Shown: positions 54,250-64,000, numbered from the stretch's first letter. The stretch: 64,000 nucleotides of DNA from Chloroflexota bacterium (GCA_019637815.1 JAHBUZ010000004.1:1-64000), one strand, 5' to 3'. The notes: generated from the letters alone by a model not told the origin. Made by a program: numbers and translations.

Positions 54250-55296
54250 CTACTCGACGGGCTGTGCCGCGACCTCGTCCTCGAAGCGCTGCGTGAGCGC
54301 GGCACGCGCCTCACCGGCCGCCTGGAAGTCGTACTCGACCAGGTTCACGTCCGCGAGGTTGACGGAGCGCTCGCTCACCGCCGCGTTCGGGTTCGTGGGC
54401 AGCTGGTACGAACCGACGGTCTGGCCGATCTCCTGGGCGGCCGCCGTGAGCGACCAGTCGATCCACATCCTCGCGGCCTCGGCCTCCGGCGCGTCCTTGA
54501 TGAGCGCGACGCCACCGATCTCGTATCCCGTGCCCTCCGCGGGGAACGAGACGACCAGGTCCGTGAAGCCCTCGTCGAAGTTCTTCACGCAGTCATGGCT
54601 GAACACGACGCTCACCGCGACCTCGCCACGACCCGCCATCTGGGCGGGCGCGGACCCGGACTTGGTGTACTGGAGGATGTTGTTGTGGAGCTGCTTCATG
54701 AAGTCGATCGCCGCGTCCTCGCCGCCGAGTCGCAGGACCTGGGTATACAGCGCGGTGTACGCGGTCCCGGAGCTGGCGGGATGCGCCATGGCGACCTGGC
54801 CCTGGAGCCGCGGGTCCAGCAGGTCATCCCACGAGTCGGGCGTCTCCACGCCGAGCTCCTGGAGCACGCTCGCGTTGGAGCACAGTCCGAGCGCACCCAC
54901 GTAGACGCCCGTCCAGACCCCATCCGGGTCCTTCTGGGTGTCCGCGACGACCGCCGCCTCGGGCGAGGCGTAGGCCTCCAGGAGGCCCTCCGCATTCGCG
55001 GCCACGAAGCCATCGGCCGGGCCGCCCCACCAGACGCTGAACTCCGGTGCGGCCGCGCTGGCCCGGATGCGCGCGAGCGCCTCGCCTGACGACAGGCGCA
55101 CATAGCTCGTGGGGATGCCCGTCTGCGCACCGAACGCCGCGACCATGGCCTGGCACCAGTCCTCCTGGGGCGTGCACAGCACCGTGAGCGATGTGGGTGT
55201 CTCCGCGCCGTCCTGGGCCGCTGCGCCACCCGCGAGCGTGGATGCCAGGACACCGGCAAGGACGATGCTGCCCGCCGCAGAACCGCGTCGTGTCAT
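54250..55296 (-). CDS. Extracytoplasmic substrate-binding protein of the ABC importer
   Basis: 348 residues. The ATG at 55296 has a perfect GAGGAGG. The signal peptide (about 1-28, AGVLASTLAGGAAAQDG) lacks a lipobox. The mature protein has the family 1 binding-protein pattern: ALARIRASAAAPEFSVWWGGPADGF, TPDSWDDLLDPRLQGQVAMAHPASSGTAYT and GEVAVSVVFSHDC. It is closest to FutA/FbpA-type or 2-aminoethylphosphonate-type binding proteins. Two cysteines near the mature N-terminus (CTPQEDWC) are unusual and may form a disulfide. The gene is first of the three-gene importer operon. Confidence 0.92.
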   Translation of the reverse strand: MTRRGSAAGSIVLAGVLASTLAGGAAAQDGAETPTSLTVLCTPQEDWCQAMVAAFGAQTGIPTSYVRLSSGEALARIRASAAAPEFSVWWGGPADGFVAANAEGLLEAYASPEAAVVADTQKDPDGVWTGVYVGALGLCSNASVLQELGVETPDSWDDLLDPRLQGQVAMAHPASSGTAYTALYTQVLRLGGEDAAIDFMKQLHNNILQYTKSGSAPAQMAGRGEVAVSVVFSHDCVKNFDEGFTDLVVSFPAEGTGYEIGGVALIKDAPEAEAARMWIDWSLTAAAQEIGQTVGSYQLPTNPNAAVSERSVNLADVNLVEYDFQAAGEARAALTQRFEDEVAAQPVE

Positions 55297-55454
55297 GTGT
55301 GCCTCCTCCTCAGGGCGCGCCGGCCGACGGTCCGGCCGCGCGTACACAAGGCGGTAACGTAGCACAGCGATCCCGCCGCGCGACCGCCGGGATGCGCCGA
55401 TCCGCGACCCAGCGGCAACCGGATCGCAACGGTCGCCTGCGTATCATCGGGCGC

Positions 55455-56087
55455 ATGTCGTCTGCCACGCCGGCCGCCCGGTCGCTCGTCATCCGCCTCG
55501 CCGACCCGACCCAGGATGCCGAGGCGGTCGCGGCGATCTACGCGCCCGCGGTGGCGGACAGCGTCGCCTCGTTCGAGACGGTGGCCCCGGATGCGGACGA
55601 GATGGCGGCCCGGATGCGGCGCATCCTCACCTGGACACCCTGGCTGGTCGCGGAGGCGTCGGAGGGCGAGGCCGTGGGCTACGCCTACGCGAGCCGGCAC
55701 GTCGAGCGCGCCGGCTATCGATGGGCCGTGAACCTGAGCGTCTATGTGGCACCGGCTCGGCAGGGCCAGGGCGTGGGCCGACGGCTGTATGACACGCTGC
55801 TACCCATCCTCCGGGCACAGGGCCTGCTCCACGCGTATGCCGGCATCACACCGCCCAACCCGGGCAGCATCGCGCTCCACGAGGCGATCGGGATGCGGCG
55901 CTTCGCGACCTATGCCCAGGTCGGTCACAAGCTGGGGTCGTGGTGGGATGTCGCCTGGTTCCATCTCCAGCTGGTGGACCGGCTGCCGGACCCGCCGCCC
56001 GAGCCGGTGGCGCTGCCGGCGCTGCTCGCCGACCCCGAGGCGTGCGCCCGCATCCCGGCGCTCCGGGTCCCGCCCCGGGGGTCCTGA
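55455..56087 (+). CDS. GNAT N-acetyltransferase, phosphinothricin/methionine-sulfoximine type
   Basis: 210 residues. The GNAT fold is clear: IRLADPTQDAEAVAAIYAPAVADSVASFETVAPDADEMAARM at the start, WLVAEASEGEAVGYAYASRH, and the acetyl-CoA loop VYVAPARQGQGVGRRLYDTLLPILRAQGLLHAYAGITPPNPGSIALHEAIGMRRF. This is the Pat/YncA subgroup, which acetylates phosphinothricin-like or methionine sulfoximine-like amino acids. The ATG at 55455 matches the family start. The C-terminal 25 residues are extra. Divergent from the importer with a 158-bp gap. Confidence 0.9.
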   Translation: MSSATPAARSLVIRLADPTQDAEAVAAIYAPAVADSVASFETVAPDADEMAARMRRILTWTPWLVAEASEGEAVGYAYASRHVERAGYRWAVNLSVYVAPARQGQGVGRRLYDTLLPILRAQGLLHAYAGITPPNPGSIALHEAIGMRRFATYAQVGHKLGSWWDVAWFHLQLVDRLPDPPPEPVALPALLADPEACARIPALRVPPRGS

Positions 56088-56136
56088 CCGCACCGGTACC
56101 GTCCGGCCATACCCCTGCCGCACCCGATCGCCCAGC

Positions 56137-57042
56137 ATGGATCCCGAGCCGGTGGCCCCTGCGTCACCGGCCGGTCATGAGGACACGCGACACATGGATC
56201 GTCTCGTCGGCGGATGGGCGATGGCCATCAAGAGCTGGGGCGTCCTGCGCCATGATCGCGAGCTGATGCTCTTCCCGGCCGTCTCGTTCGTGCTGACGCT
56301 GCTGGTCTCGATCGGCTTCCTCCTGCCGTTCTGGGCGAGCGGCGCCTTCCTCGACTTCGCCAACGGGCAGGTGGACCCGGTGATGCTGGGCGTCCTGTTC
56401 CTGTACTACCTGACCACGTACACCATCGTCATCTTCTGCAACGTGGCCGTGGTGGCGGGCGCACTCATCCGGCTCCAGGGTGGCGAACCCACCCTGAGCG
56501 ACGGGTTCGGCGTCGCCTTCGACCGGCTACCCGCGATCATCGGCTATGCGGCCATCGCGGCGACGGTTGGTGTCGCCCTGCGCACCCTTGCCGAGCGGAC
56601 CGGCATCATCGGTCGGCTCATCCTCGGCGGCGTGGGTGTCGCGTGGAGCCTCGCCACGTTCCTCGTCGCACCCGTGCTCGTCGTGGAGAAGGTCGGCCCG
56701 GTCCAGGCGATCCTGCGCAGCGCCGGCTTGCTGCGCACCAGCTGGGGTGAGCAGATCGGCGGCAACATCGGCATCGGCCTGGTCTTCACCCTGCTGAGCA
56801 TCGGCGTGGCCGTCATCGCCGCGGCCCTGTTCGCAGTGGTCGTGGACACCTCGGCGTTCGCCGCGTCCGCCGTCGTCGTCCTCGCCGTCCTCATCATCGC
56901 GGCGCTCGCGCTGCTCGGCACGACCCTCCAGGCGGTGTTCACCGCGAGCGTCTACCGATATGCGGTGACCGGTGACGGCGGCACGATGTTCCGCGACGGC
57001 CCCTCGGACGCCGAAGGTGGGTTCGGGCCCGGCGCCCGGTAG
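56137..57042 (+). CDS. Polytopic membrane protein, DUF6159-like
   Basis: 301 residues with six membrane helices. The N-terminus after a short tail reads MDRLVGGWAMAIKSWGVLRHDRELMLFPAVSFVLT, followed by LGVLFLYYLTTYTIVIFCNVAVVAGALIRLQGGEPTLSDGF and VGPVQAILRSAGLLRTSWGEQIGGNIGIG, the pattern of a family of bacterial membrane proteins of unknown function known as DUF6159. The ATG at 56137 is used; an ATG at 56194 would remove a short disordered tail. It follows the acetyltransferase by 49 bp. No catalytic motif is visible. Confidence 0.75.
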   Translation: MDPEPVAPASPAGHEDTRHMDRLVGGWAMAIKSWGVLRHDRELMLFPAVSFVLTLLVSIGFLLPFWASGAFLDFANGQVDPVMLGVLFLYYLTTYTIVIFCNVAVVAGALIRLQGGEPTLSDGFGVAFDRLPAIIGYAAIAATVGVALRTLAERTGIIGRLILGGVGVAWSLATFLVAPVLVVEKVGPVQAILRSAGLLRTSWGEQIGGNIGIGLVFTLLSIGVAVIAAALFAVVVDTSAFAASAVVVLAVLIIAALALLGTTLQAVFTASVYRYAVTGDGGTMFRDGPSDAEGGFGPGAR

Positions 57043-57061
57043 GCAACCCCCGCGCCGACGC

Positions 57062-58108
57062 TCAGCCGGCGAGCGCCGTGGCCATCTTGTCCAGACACTG
57101 GTCGAGGCCCATCCGGGACAGGTCGAAGAACATCATCGAGCGATACCCGTGCTCGGTGACCGTGAGCCGCGCCCGATCGCCAGGCAACCGCTCCATGACG
57201 AGCACGTTCCGAACGTGTCGCGGGAACTCGTCCGGCAGCCCGGCGGCAGCCGGATCGATCTGCCGGCCGTGCTCGTCGGTCAGGTCGTGGATCCACTCCA
57301 GGCGCTCCAGCGGCACCACCTCGCGATAGGTCCAGGTGCTGTACATGTCCGCGCCCTCGGGTGGGCGCATGCACACGAGGCTGACACCACCCACCCGGAC
57401 GTCCATGCGCGCGACAGGGCAGCTGAAGTGGTCGGGCCCCCACCAGCGCATCACGAGGTCGGCCTCGGTCCAGGCTCGCCAGACCGCCTCGACCGGCGCA
57501 TCGAGCTCCCGTACCAGGACCAGGTCCGTGGGCTCGTCGAAGGTGCCCGTGCGCACGCCCGGGGGCAGCTGGGACGCCTGGTCGGTCGCAGCCGCCGTCG
57601 CGATCGGACCCGACGCGTCCCCCGTGCCTGCCAGCTCCTCGGCGAGGATGCCCTCGAGACGTCCGTAGATCTGGCCCACGTTCCCCTCCAGGCCGGATCG
57701 GAGCACGATATCCCGGACCTCCCGGGAAGGGAATCTCATGGTGCTCGTGAACGTGGTCACGCCGCCCTGCTCGGTCAGGACGGTCGTCACGAGCGTCTCG
57801 CCGGGATCCCAGTCCTCCCAGGCCTCGGTGTGCACGAGGCGACCCGGTGCATCGATCTCCCGATACTCGCCGTGCTGGCCGACCTCGCCACCGTCCGGCT
57901 TGCGCATGACATAGCGCCACCGGCCGCCGACCCGCAGGTCCACCTCGCACACTGTGAGTGCCCAGCCCTCCATGGCGTACCAGCGACGGATGAGGTCGGG
58001 TCGCGTGAGGGCCTGGAACACCAGGTCGCGGGGCGCCGCGAACGATCGCGTGACGACCACGTCGCGGTCCTCCGGGGTCGTGATGGCGAGGGTCGCCTCG
58101 AGGTTCAT
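57062..58108 (-). CDS. Two-domain SRPBCC (AHSA1-like) protein
   Basis: 348 residues. Two START/AHSA1 ligand-binding domains lie in tandem: domain 1 (about 15-150, VVVTRSFAAPRDLVFQALTRPDLIRRWYAMEGWALTVCEVDLRVGGRWRYVMR) and domain 2 (about 195-345, LVLVRELDAPVEAVWRAWTEADLVMRWWGPDHFSCPVARMDVRVGGVSLVCMR). Both keep the 'RWWgP/..vDlRvGG' signature. The ATG at 58108 has GGAGG upstream and overlaps the ArsR-type gene stop. ArsR plus SRPBCC pairs are common; the SRPBCC partner is thought to bind a hydrophobic ligand. Two domains in one chain are less usual. Confidence 0.9.
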   Translation of the reverse strand: MNLEATLAITTPEDRDVVVTRSFAAPRDLVFQALTRPDLIRRWYAMEGWALTVCEVDLRVGGRWRYVMRKPDGGEVGQHGEYREIDAPGRLVHTEAWEDWDPGETLVTTVLTEQGGVTTFTSTMRFPSREVRDIVLRSGLEGNVGQIYGRLEGILAEELAGTGDASGPIATAAATDQASQLPPGVRTGTFDEPTDLVLVRELDAPVEAVWRAWTEADLVMRWWGPDHFSCPVARMDVRVGGVSLVCMRPPEGADMYSTWTYREVVPLERLEWIHDLTDEHGRQIDPAAAGLPDEFPRHVRNVLVMERLPGDRARLTVTEHGYRSMMFFDLSRMGLDQCLDKMATALAG

Positions 58109-58551
58109 CGGTGGCCTCCCTGGTGGTGTCGCCGGCCGCATCGGCTCGAGCGTGTCGCCCTCGTCCCTTGGTCACCCGCGGACCGCGCATCGACCGGCAG
58201 CACGGCGGACGACTGGAGCTCCGCGAGGAGCCCGTCCAGGCGCTGGAACCGTCCTGCCCAGAACCGGCGGTACTCCGACAGCCACGAGGCCGCATCCCCC
58301 AGGGGTCGTGCCTCGAGACGGACCGGACGTCGCTGCCGGTCGCGGCTCCGGGACACGAGGCCCGCTCGCTCCAGCACCTTGAGATGCTTCGAGATCGCCG
58401 GCTGGCTCATGGCGAACGGGGCGGCGAGCTCCGCCACGGATGCCTCCCCCTCCGTCAACCGGGCGAGGATCGCACGACGCGTCGGATCAGCGAGCGCTGC
58501 GAACGTCGCGTCGAGGCCCGGCCCCTGGCTCTCATAACCGATCGGTTCCAT
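58105..58551 (-). CDS. ArsR-family winged-helix repressor
   Basis: 148 residues. The winged helix is plain: FAALADPTRRAILARLTEGEASVAELAAPFAMSQPAISKHLKVLERAGLVSRSRDRQRRPVRLEARPL. The recognition helix is MSQPAISKHLKVLERAGL. There is no metal-binding CxC, so it is not an arsenic sensor. It belongs to the group paired with SRPBCC/AHSA1 genes. The start overlaps an 18-bp palindrome that is almost certainly its own operator. The C-terminal 30 residues are charged and low complexity. Confidence 0.93.
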   Translation of the reverse strand: MEPIGYESQGPGLDATFAALADPTRRAILARLTEGEASVAELAAPFAMSQPAISKHLKVLERAGLVSRSRDRQRRPVRLEARPLGDAASWLSEYRRFWAGRFQRLDGLLAELQSSAVLPVDARSAGDQGTRATRSSRCGRRHHQGGHR

Positions 58552-58566
58552 AACCTGCAGGTTATG
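58549..58566. promoter_or_regulatory. Perfect 18-bp palindrome, likely ArsR operator
   Basis: CATAACCTGCAGGTTATG equals its reverse complement and includes the ATG start codon of the repressor (58551-58549). ATAACCT-type palindromes are classic operators of ArsR regulators paired with SRPBCC genes. Overlap with the start codon suggests a leaderless transcript repressed directly. Confidence 0.8.
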
Positions 58567-58608
58567 ACAGGGTCCGGTCTCTCGTCAAGTGGTGATGAAG
58601 GCGTGGAC

Positions 58609-59976
58609 CTAGACCGGCAGCGCCTCGAGGCCCTCCAGCGAGGTCCGGATGCGGTCGGCGGGCAGCTCGTAGTCCACGAGCGCGTCGGACAGGTACTGCT
58701 GGTACGCCCCCAGGTCGAAGTGGCCGTGCCCGGACAGGTTGAACAGGATGACCGGGCTGGTGCCCGCTTCCCGTGCCTCCTCCGCGAGCGACACCGCGGC
58801 CGCGATGGCGTGGCAGGACTCGGGCGCCGGCAGGATGCCCTCCGACCGCGCGAAGCGAACGCCCGCCTCGAACGAGCGCCGCTGGTGGACCGCCTGCGCC
58901 TCGATGACGCCCTGGTCGAGCAGCAGGCTCACGAGCGGTGCCATGCCGTGGTACCGCAGGCCACCCGCGTGGATGGGCTCGGGGATGAAGTCGTGGCCGA
59001 GCGTGTGCATCTTGACGAGCGGCGTCATCTGACCCGTGTCGCCGAAGTCATAGCGATACGTGCCGCGGGTCAGGCTGGGCGCCGCCTCCGGCTCCACGGC
59101 GATGATCCGGGTGGACGCCTCGCCGCGCAGCTTGCGACCCGCGAACGGGAACGTGAGTCCCGCGAAGTTGGAGCCACCACCCGCGCACGCGATGACCACG
59201 TCCGGCTCGTCACCGGCCATCTCCATCTGCTCCAGCGCCTCGATGCCGATGACCGTCTGGTGCAGCAGCACGTGGTTGAGCACCGAACCGAGCGAGTACT
59301 TGGTGTCATCGCGGGTCGCGGCGTCCTCCACGGCCTCGCTGATGGCGATGCCCAGCGAGCCCGGGTTGTCCGGCGTCTCCGCCAGCACTCGCCGACCGTA
59401 GTTGGTATCCGGTGACGGGCTCGCCACCACCTGGCCGCCGTACGTCTCCATGAGCACCCGCCGGTACGGCTTCTGGTCGTACGAGGCACGCACCATGTAG
59501 ACCTTGACCTCGATGCCGAACAGGGCACCCGCGATGGACAGCGCGGACCCCCACTGACCGGCGCCGGTCTCCGTGGCGAGGCGGGTCACGCCGGCGTCCT
59601 TGTTGTAGAACGCCTGGGCGATGGCCGTGTTCGGCTTGTGGCTGCCCGCCGGACTGACGCCCTCGTACTTGTAGTAGATGCGTGCCGAGGTACCCAGCGA
59701 GCGCTCGAGGCCGTGGGCCCGGAACAGCGGCGACGGTCGATAGCTGGCGTAGGCCTGGCGGACCGGCTCGGGGACCTCCACCTCCCGGTCCGCCGAGACC
59801 TCCTGGGCGATGAGCGACATCGGGAACAGCGGCGCGAGGTCGGCGGGGCCGATGGGCTGACCGGTACCGGGATGCAGGACGGGCGCAGGCGGCACCGGCA
59901 GGTCCGCCGCGATGTTGTACCAGGCGGTCGGGATCCGGTCCTCGGGCAGGATGTACTTGGTCCGCGTCAGGCCCAC
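58609..59976 (-). CDS. trpB2: TrpB2-type tryptophan synthase beta chain homologue
   Basis: 455 residues; pyridoxal-phosphate enzyme that joins indole and serine. The PLP lysine is in [26 protein letters not shown], the phosphate loop in [15 protein letters not shown], and [18 protein letters not shown] follows the lysine region. The long N-terminal lead ([26 protein letters not shown]) and the sequence class identify TrpB2, the form common in archaea and some bacteria that acts without a TrpA partner or with a diverged one. The GTG at 59976 is favoured by a GGAG nine bases upstream; other GTG codons lie close by. No other trp genes are nearby. Confidence 0.92.
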   Translation of the reverse strand: MGLTRTKYILPEDRIPTAWYNIAADLPVPPAPVLHPGTGQPIGPADLAPLFPMSLIAQEVSADREVEVPEPVRQAYASYRPSPLFRAHGLERSLGTSARIYYKYEGVSPAGSHKPNTAIAQAFYNKDAGVTRLATETGAGQWGSALSIAGALFGIEVKVYMVRASYDQKPYRRVLMETYGGQVVASPSPDTNYGRRVLAETPDNPGSLGIAISEAVEDAATRDDTKYSLGSVLNHVLLHQTVIGIEALEQMEMAGDEPDVVIACAGGGSNFAGLTFPFAGRKLRGEASTRIIAVEPEAAPSLTRGTYRYDFGDTGQMTPLVKMHTLGHDFIPEPIHAGGLRYHGMAPLVSLLLDQGVIEAQAVHQRRSFEAGVRFARSEGILPAPESCHAIAAAVSLAEEAREAGTSPVILFNLSGHGHFDLGAYQQYLSDALVDYELPADRIRTSLEGLEALPV

Positions 59977-60153
59977 GGTCACTGTCTCCTCGGGGTCGGT
60001 GATTGGCACGGCCACTCGCGCGGCACGGGCGGAGTATCGACCATCACCCGGCTGCACGTCACCCCGGTCGAGCCCGTGGCACGTCCGCGTGGCCCGTGAG
60101 GTCGGGCCGTTCGGCACCTGTGGCCGACCTCCGGTCGGGCGGAGACTCGGTCC

Positions 60154-62643
60154 ATGGTGACGACCCTCCGACCATCCGCGTCGGGTCCCTCGGCCGCGGC
60201 CCGACCACGCGTCGCGCGGTTGGTCGTGGTGGAGGGCGTGGTCCAGGGGGTCGGGTTCCGGCCGTTCGTGTGGCGGCTCGCCACGGAGCTGGGGCTCGCC
60301 GGTCGGGTGCGCAACACCGCCGGACGGGTCGAGGCGGAGATCCTCGGCCCCGCCGCCGACGTCGATCGGTTCATGCGTCGGCTGCGCTCTGATGCGCCAC
60401 CCCGGGCGCGGGTCGAGCGGGTGAGCGCGAGCGTCCTGGACACCGGGGCGGCCGCCGAACTGCGCCAGCCCTTCGTCATCGAGGAGAGCATCGCGGTCGC
60501 GTCGACCGAGCGGCTGTTCCCACCCGATATCGCGACCTGCGACGACTGCCTGCGCGAGCTGTTCGACCCGACCGATCGGCGGTATCGCTATCCCTTCATC
60601 AACTGCACGAACTGCGGCCCGCGCGCGACCATCATCGAGGAGCTCCCCTACGACCGGGCACAGACGACGATGCGCGTGTTCCCGCTGTGTCCCGCGTGCC
60701 ACGCCGAGTACACCGACCCGGCGGACCGCCGGTTCCACGCGGAGCCGATCGCGTGTCCCGTCTGTGGACCCAGCCTCTCGTGGCGACCGACCGGGGCACC
60801 GGCACCCATCGCTCGTGCGGAGGCCGCCTTGGATGCGGCGATCCACGCGCTGCGACACGGCGCGATCGTGGCCGTCAAGGGCCTGGGCGGCTATCACCTC
60901 GCCTGTGACGCCACGGATCCGGCCGCCGTGGCCCGCCTCCGCGATCGCAAGCGGCGCTGGGCCAAGCCGTTCGCGGTCGTGGTCCGTGACCTGGACGCTG
61001 CCCGGGCGTTGTGCCGCATTGGCGGGGTCGAGCAGACGCTGCTGACGTCCCCTGCGCGGCCCATCGTGCTCCTCGAGCGACGCCGCACCGGCGCACCGGC
61101 ACTCGCGGCGGAGGTCGCGCCCGGCGACCGACGGCTGGGGGTGTTCCTGCCCTACACGCCACTCCACCACCTGCTGCTCGGGGCGTTCGGGCGACCCCTG
61201 GTGCTCACCTCCGGCAACCTGACCGATGAGCCGTTGGCGACCCAGGATGACGATGCGCTGGCGCGACTCTCATCCCTGGCGGACGGCTTCCTGACGCACG
61301 ATCGGGAGATCCGGGCACGCTATGACGACTCGGTGACGCGTGTCGTGGCGGGTCGGGCGTCGATCATCCGGCGAGCCCGTGGCTATGCGCCAGACCCGCT
61401 TCCCCTGCCCATCGCGACACCGCAGCCGCTGCTCGCGGTGGGCGCCGAGCTCAAGCACACGTTCACCATCGCGCGGGGTGGGCGAGCACACGTGGCGCCG
61501 CACGATGGTGACCTCGAGGATCTCGCGACCCATCGCGCGTTCACCGATGGCCTGGAGCATCTGAGCCGACTGCTCGCCGTGGAGCCGCGCTACGTGGCGC
61601 ACGATCTCCACCCGGAGTACCTCTCCACCAAGCTCGCCGTGGCGCGCTTCCCCGCAGAGCGCCGCATCCCGATCCAGCATCATCACGCGCACGTGGCGGC
61701 ATGCGCGGCGGAACACGGCATCACCGGGCCGTTCCTGGGTGTCGCGTATGACGGCCTGGGGATGGGGGACGACGGCACGCTCTGGGGCGGCGAGATCCTG
61801 CGCGCGGACCTGCGTGGCTACACCCGGCTGGCACGGTTCGGGCGAGCTCCCCTGCCGGGTGGTGCCCTCGCCGTCCGGCGGCCGTATCGGATGGCGCTGG
61901 GGTACCTCTTCGACGCCGAGGCGGTCGCGGAGGGCGCGATCGAGACGGCCGATGGGCGGGCGCCCTCGGAGCATGGGTCGGCACCCGAGCGAGGCTCCCG
62001 CGGCGACCCGGCCACTCCTGGCCTTGGGATCGACCCGGAGGCGCTGGCGCCGTTCCTGGCACGTCTCGACCCACGGGAGGTCGCACTGGTCCGCCAACAG
62101 GTGACCCGACGGCTCAACGCACCGGTCGCGTCCTCGGCGGGTCGGCTGTTCGACGCGGTCGCCGCGCTCCTGGGCATCCGGGACGTCGCCGAGTTCGAGG
62201 CCCAAGCCGCCATCGACCTGGAGCTCGCCGCGGGCGACCGGGTGGCCGTCCCGCTCGCGTATCGCATCGGGCGGGTCGATGGCCTGCTGGTCTATGACCC
62301 CCGGCCCACGCTGACAGCGCTCGTCGCCGCGCTCGCCGATGGCGCGCGCCCGACGGCCCTCGCGGCGAGCTTCCAGGAGACGATCGCGCTCGTGACGCGT
62401 GAGTTGCTCGCCGAGACCCGCACGATGACCGGCATCCGGACCGTGTGCCTGTCCGGCGGCGTGTTCCAGAACCGCCGGCTCGCCTCGGTCCTGCTCCGAC
62501 GGCTCGCGCGCGATGGCTTCGAGGTGTTCATCGATCGGCTGGTGCCGGTCAACGACGGTGGTGTCTCGTACGGGCAGGCGGCCATCGCGGCCGCCGTGCT
62601 CGCCGCGGGTGGCCGCGGACCGACCGACAGCTGGGAGGGCTGA
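60154..62643 (+). CDS. hypF: Carbamoyltransferase of hydrogenase maturation
   Basis: 829 residues. HypF uses carbamoyl phosphate to start making the CN ligands of [NiFe]-hydrogenases. Domains in order: acylphosphatase (about 20-110, [19 protein letters not shown]); two zinc fingers made of four CxxC pairs (CDDC, CTNC, CPAC, CPVC; about 125-200); YrdC-like (about 225-400, [14 protein letters not shown] and [12 protein letters not shown]); and Kae1-like (about 430-825) with the metal [14 protein letters not shown] and [11 protein letters not shown]. The expected length is about 750-800, and an extra alanine/glutamate/proline loop near 605-620 explains the excess. It starts the hypF-C-D run; the ATG at 60154 could be GTG at 60157. 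Confidence 0.97.
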   Translation: MVTTLRPSASGPSAAARPRVARLVVVEGVVQGVGFRPFVWRLATELGLAGRVRNTAGRVEAEILGPAADVDRFMRRLRSDAPPRARVERVSASVLDTGAAAELRQPFVIEESIAVASTERLFPPDIATCDDCLRELFDPTDRRYRYPFINCTNCGPRATIIEELPYDRAQTTMRVFPLCPACHAEYTDPADRRFHAEPIACPVCGPSLSWRPTGAPAPIARAEAALDAAIHALRHGAIVAVKGLGGYHLACDATDPAAVARLRDRKRRWAKPFAVVVRDLDAARALCRIGGVEQTLLTSPARPIVLLERRRTGAPALAAEVAPGDRRLGVFLPYTPLHHLLLGAFGRPLVLTSGNLTDEPLATQDDDALARLSSLADGFLTHDREIRARYDDSVTRVVAGRASIIRRARGYAPDPLPLPIATPQPLLAVGAELKHTFTIARGGRAHVAPHDGDLEDLATHRAFTDGLEHLSRLLAVEPRYVAHDLHPEYLSTKLAVARFPAERRIPIQHHHAHVAACAAEHGITGPFLGVAYDGLGMGDDGTLWGGEILRADLRGYTRLARFGRAPLPGGALAVRRPYRMALGYLFDAEAVAEGAIETADGRAPSEHGSAPERGSRGDPATPGLGIDPEALAPFLARLDPREVALVRQQVTRRLNAPVASSAGRLFDAVAALLGIRDVAEFEAQAAIDLELAAGDRVAVPLAYRIGRVDGLLVYDPRPTLTALVAALADGARPTALAASFQETIALVTRELLAETRTMTGIRTVCLSGGVFQNRRLASVLLRRLARDGFEVFIDRLVPVNDGGVSYGQAAIAAAVLAAGGRGPTDSWEG

Positions 62644-62648
62644 TCAGG

Positions 62649-62981
62649 ATGTGTCTCGGGATCCCCGGGCGCGTGACCGAGATCCGCGACGACGGCGGGC
62701 TCGCCATGTGCAAGGTCGACTTCGGCGGTGTGCGCAAGGACGCGTGTCTCGCCTACCTGCCGGACACCGCGGTGGGCGACTACGTCATCGTCCACGTCGG
62801 CTTCGCCATCTCGCGGGTGGACGAAGCAGAGGCGCTCCGGACCCTTGAGATCCTGGGCACCATGGGTGTCATCGAGCCGGAGCTGGCGACCATGGGACCG
62901 GGCATGAGCGAGCCAGCCATCGTGGACGAGGAGCTGGCCTTCCGAGCGCCCGCGCCATCCCTCAGAGCACCCGCGTCATGA
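62649..62981 (+). CDS. hypC: Hydrogenase maturation chaperone
   Basis: 110 residues. HypC carries the Fe(CN)2CO unit with HypD and delivers it to the hydrogenase large subunit. The invariant N-terminal cysteine is present ([12 protein letters not shown]), followed by the OB-like strands [40 protein letters not shown]. The C-terminal 35 residues (about 76-110) go beyond the usual 75-90. It starts 6 bp after the hypF stop and its stop overlaps the hypD ATG (ATGA). Confidence 0.95.
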   Translation: MCLGIPGRVTEIRDDGGLAMCKVDFGGVRKDACLAYLPDTAVGDYVIVHVGFAISRVDEAEALRTLEILGTMGVIEPELATMGPGMSEPAIVDEELAFRAPAPSLRAPAS

Positions 62982-64000
62982 AGTACCTCGACGAGTACCG
63001 CGATCCCGTCCTCGCGCGCAAGCTGCTCGCGGAGATCCATCGCATCACGACGCGCCCGTGGACGCTCATGGAGGTGTGTGGCGGGCAGACCCACACCATC
63101 GTCAAGCAGGGCATCGATGAGGCGCTCCCGGCGGGTGTCCGGATGATCCACGGCCCTGGCTGCCCGGTGTGCGTGACGCCACTGGAGCAGGTGGACAAGG
63201 CGCTCGCCATCGCCGCCCGACCGGGCGTCATCTTCACGAGCTACGGCGACATGCTGCGCGTCCCGGGCTCCACCACGGACCTGCTCGCACTCAAGGCGCG
63301 TGGCGCGGATGTGCGCATCGTCTATTCCCCGCTCGATGCGGTCCGGATCGCGACCGCGCACCCGGACCACGAGGTGGTCTTCTTCGCCGTCGGCTTCGAG
63401 ACGACCGCGCCGGCGAACGCCATGGCCGTCGCCGAGGCCGCGCGACGAGGCATCACGAACTTCAGCGTGCTCGTGTCGCACGTGCTGGTGCCGCCGGCCA
63501 TGACCGCGCTCCTGGACTCGCCTACCAACCAGGTCCAGGGCTTCCTCGCGGCGGGTCACGTGTGCGCGATCATGGGCTGGACCGAGTACGAACCCATCGC
63601 CGCGCGATACCGGGTGCCCATCGTGGTCACCGGCTTCGAGCCGCTGGACCTGCTGGAGGGCATCCTGATGGCCATCCGCCAGCTCGAGGAGGGCCGATCC
63701 GAGGTGGAGAACCAGTACGTCCGCGCGGTCCGGCGTGAGGGCGTGCCGCTCGCCCAGCAGCAGGTCCTGGAGGTGTTCGAGATCGGTGCCCGCAAGTGGC
63801 GCGGCATCGGGGAGATCCCGCATTCCGGGTACCGGCTGCGACCGGAGTACGCGAGCTTCGATGCCGAGCAGCGCTTCGATGTCGCGGCCATCGCCACCAA
63901 CGAGCATCCCGCCTGTATCGCTGGGGCGATCCTCACCGGGGAACGGACCCCGCTCGACTGCACCGCGTACGGCACCCTCTGTACGCCCCGCCAGCCGCTC
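62978..64000 (+). CDS. hypD: Hydrogenase maturation iron-sulfur protein, runs off the window
   Basis: 341 codons are visible without a stop; full-length HypD is about 370 residues, so the end lies just past the window. HypD with HypC assembles the Fe(CN)2CO centre. Signatures seen: [76 protein letters not shown] and, near the end, cysteines [28 protein letters not shown] of the [4Fe-4S] cluster. The ATG at 62978 overlaps the hypC stop. hypE, hypA, hypB and hydrogenase subunits may follow beyond the edge. Confidence 0.97.
   Translation, partial: MKYLDEYRDPVLARKLLAEIHRITTRPWTLMEVCGGQTHTIVKQGIDEALPAGVRMIHGPGCPVCVTPLEQVDKALAIAARPGVIFTSYGDMLRVPGSTTDLLALKARGADVRIVYSPLDAVRIATAHPDHEVVFFAVGFETTAPANAMAVAEAARRGITNFSVLVSHVLVPPAMTALLDSPTNQVQGFLAAGHVCAIMGWTEYEPIAARYRVPIVVTGFEPLDLLEGILMAIRQLEEGRSEVENQYVRAVRREGVPLAQQQVLEVFEIGARKWRGIGEIPHSGYRLRPEYASFDAEQRFDVAAIATNEHPACIAGAILTGERTPLDCTAYGTLCTPRQPL

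Overview
The window is GC-rich (roughly 70% by eye), with densely packed genes, many GTG starts and frequent 4-bp ATGA or GTGA overlaps. The gene set points to a free-living bacterium with a peptidoglycan wall: bacterial AspRS and HisRS, long Rel, MurE, MurJ, four FemAB-type domains, TopA, DprA, a NfeD/slipin pair, an archaeal-type TrpB2 and hyp genes for [NiFe]-hydrogenase maturation. This fits a soil or freshwater Chloroflexota lineage (Limnocylindria/Ellin6529-like), but that placement is inference from gene content; no rRNA or marker-gene comparison is possible here.

Layout. 0.4-9.2 kb: a secreted protein, aspS, a VapBC-type toxin-antitoxin pair with a perfect palindrome at the vapB start, then the minus-strand run NlpC/P60 hydrolase, hisS, FemAB-like transferase, seven-bladed Kelch protein. 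9.5-14.2 kb: two membrane proteins, rel, and a serine-hydrolase lipoprotein. 14.3-24.5 kb: a minus-strand cell-wall and DNA-maintenance block (topA, xer recombinase, murJ, a tandem FemAB fusion, murE, another FemAB protein). 25.1-38.5 kb: dprA, then comM (Mg-chelatase-like ATPase), cut in two by a 10.6-kb integrated element.

The element (about 27,081-37,686) carries a large serine recombinase at one end, a run of small overlapping genes leading to a RepA-like AAA ATPase, an 815-bp gene-free C-rich stretch, a lone HK97-type major capsid protein with no portal, terminase, protease or tail genes, and on the opposite strand a restriction-modification module plus a small YjzC-like protein. Both comM junctions can be read to within a few bases. 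The insertion separates Walker A from Walker B, and the 3' comM fragment also has a one-base frameshift.

38.8-46.3 kb: an alpha/beta hydrolase, a CpaE/TadZ-like ATPase with three repeated operator-like sites upstream, slipin and NfeD, an XRE-HTH protein with a nuclease-like domain, and a Nudix-like protein. Two near-identical arrays (three sites 21 bp apart plus one inverted site) lie upstream of nfeD and upstream of the XRE gene, suggesting one regulator controls both. 46.3-51.1 kb: a coupled run encoding a receiver-PIG-L deacetylase fusion, an ATP-grasp ligase, a PHP phosphoesterase, a family 2 glycosyltransferase and a small membrane protein. 51.3-55.3 kb: a complete iron-type ABC importer. 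55.5-60 kb: a GNAT acetyltransferase, a membrane protein, an ArsR/SRPBCC pair with a palindromic operator, and trpB2. 60.2-64 kb: hypF-hypC-hypD, with hypD running off the window.
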